The translations under genes were made by a program, and so were the position numbers. From an uncultured Muribaculaceae bacterium (GTDB lineage: Bacteria; Bacteroidota; Bacteroidia; Bacteroidales; Muribaculaceae), in assembly GCA_910588245.1 (NCBI GenBank), contig CAJUQP010000044.1, positions 1 to 29,151 on the forward strand: 29,151 nucleotides of DNA. Reading direction: 5' to 3'. This document shows positions 29,120 to 29,151 of the stretch, piece by piece; the stretch's first letter is position 1, and the number at the start of each line of letters is the position of its first letter. A model generated the notes under the pieces. That model was not told the origin of the DNA, made no database searches, and saw only the letters and a program-made list of their open reading frames with translations.

Positions 29120-29151
29120 ATGTTACGCACGAGTATTGCACCTCCAATTGT
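29120..29151 (+). CDS. Possible start of a gene cut by the window edge
   Basis: An ATG at 29120 opens a frame that reads MLRTSIAPPI and stays open to the end. Only ten codons are visible, so product and reality are uncertain. A gene starting about 100 bases downstream of a tRNA would be compatible with an integrase, but nothing here proves it. Confidence 0.2.
   Translation, partial: MLRTSIAPPI

Overview
The window looks like a chromosomal segment of a gut Bacteroidales bacterium, most likely near Muribaculaceae or Bacteroides. The reasons are promoters of the Bacteroidetes type (TTG-N20-TAnnTTTG, clearest at 16058-16088, 3190-3220 and 28850-28881), a NigD-like lipoprotein with the surface-export signal CSDDDD, a sigma factor coupled to an anti-sigma/beta-barrel protein, and a WcfR/WcfS-like pair as in Bacteroides fragilis capsule loci. 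Taxonomy is inferred from gene content only.

Region 1 (1-9390) is the downstream end of a surface-polysaccharide locus. It starts with very AT-rich genes: an EpsG/Wzy-like polymerase and two family-2 glycosyltransferases, then a small unknown gene. A separate two-gene cassette follows (3243-5081, SMC/RecF-like ATPase plus TOPRIM nuclease) with its own promoter; it resembles known two-gene antiphage modules. The locus closes with three GC-richer genes (5194-8940): a PLP aminotransferase, a small phosphoglycosyl transferase and a membrane UDP-GlcNAc 4,6-dehydratase. Together they should make an amino-deoxy sugar and load it on undecaprenyl phosphate. Two stretches of degenerate short tandem repeats lie at the module borders (3062-3156 and 8941-9370).

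Region 2 (9390-15975) holds a small membrane protein, an ECF sigma factor with its anti-sigma/beta-barrel partner, a NigD-like surface lipoprotein, an AraC-type regulator, and, divergent from it, an exported GH36 alpha-galactosidase.

Region 3 (16136-26459) is the most unusual part. It has six same-strand genes for exported proteins: a transglutaminase-like protein, an LPP20/FlgT-like protein, a beta-propeller protein with an OmpA-like end, a TPR-caspase protein, a DUF4384-like protein, and a second transglutaminase-like paralogue. The propeller and caspase proteins share an unrecognised domain of about 140 residues, and the two transglutaminase-like proteins share a short N-terminal motif. 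This points to a co-evolved envelope complex with protease-like activities.

Region 4 (26555-29151) has a small exported GH18 glycosidase, a convergent acyltransferase-3 membrane protein, and tRNA-Ser(UGA) with a strong promoter, two downstream hairpins and the start of a possible ORF at the window edge. Long ORFs opposite the GC-rich genes were judged to be shadows.
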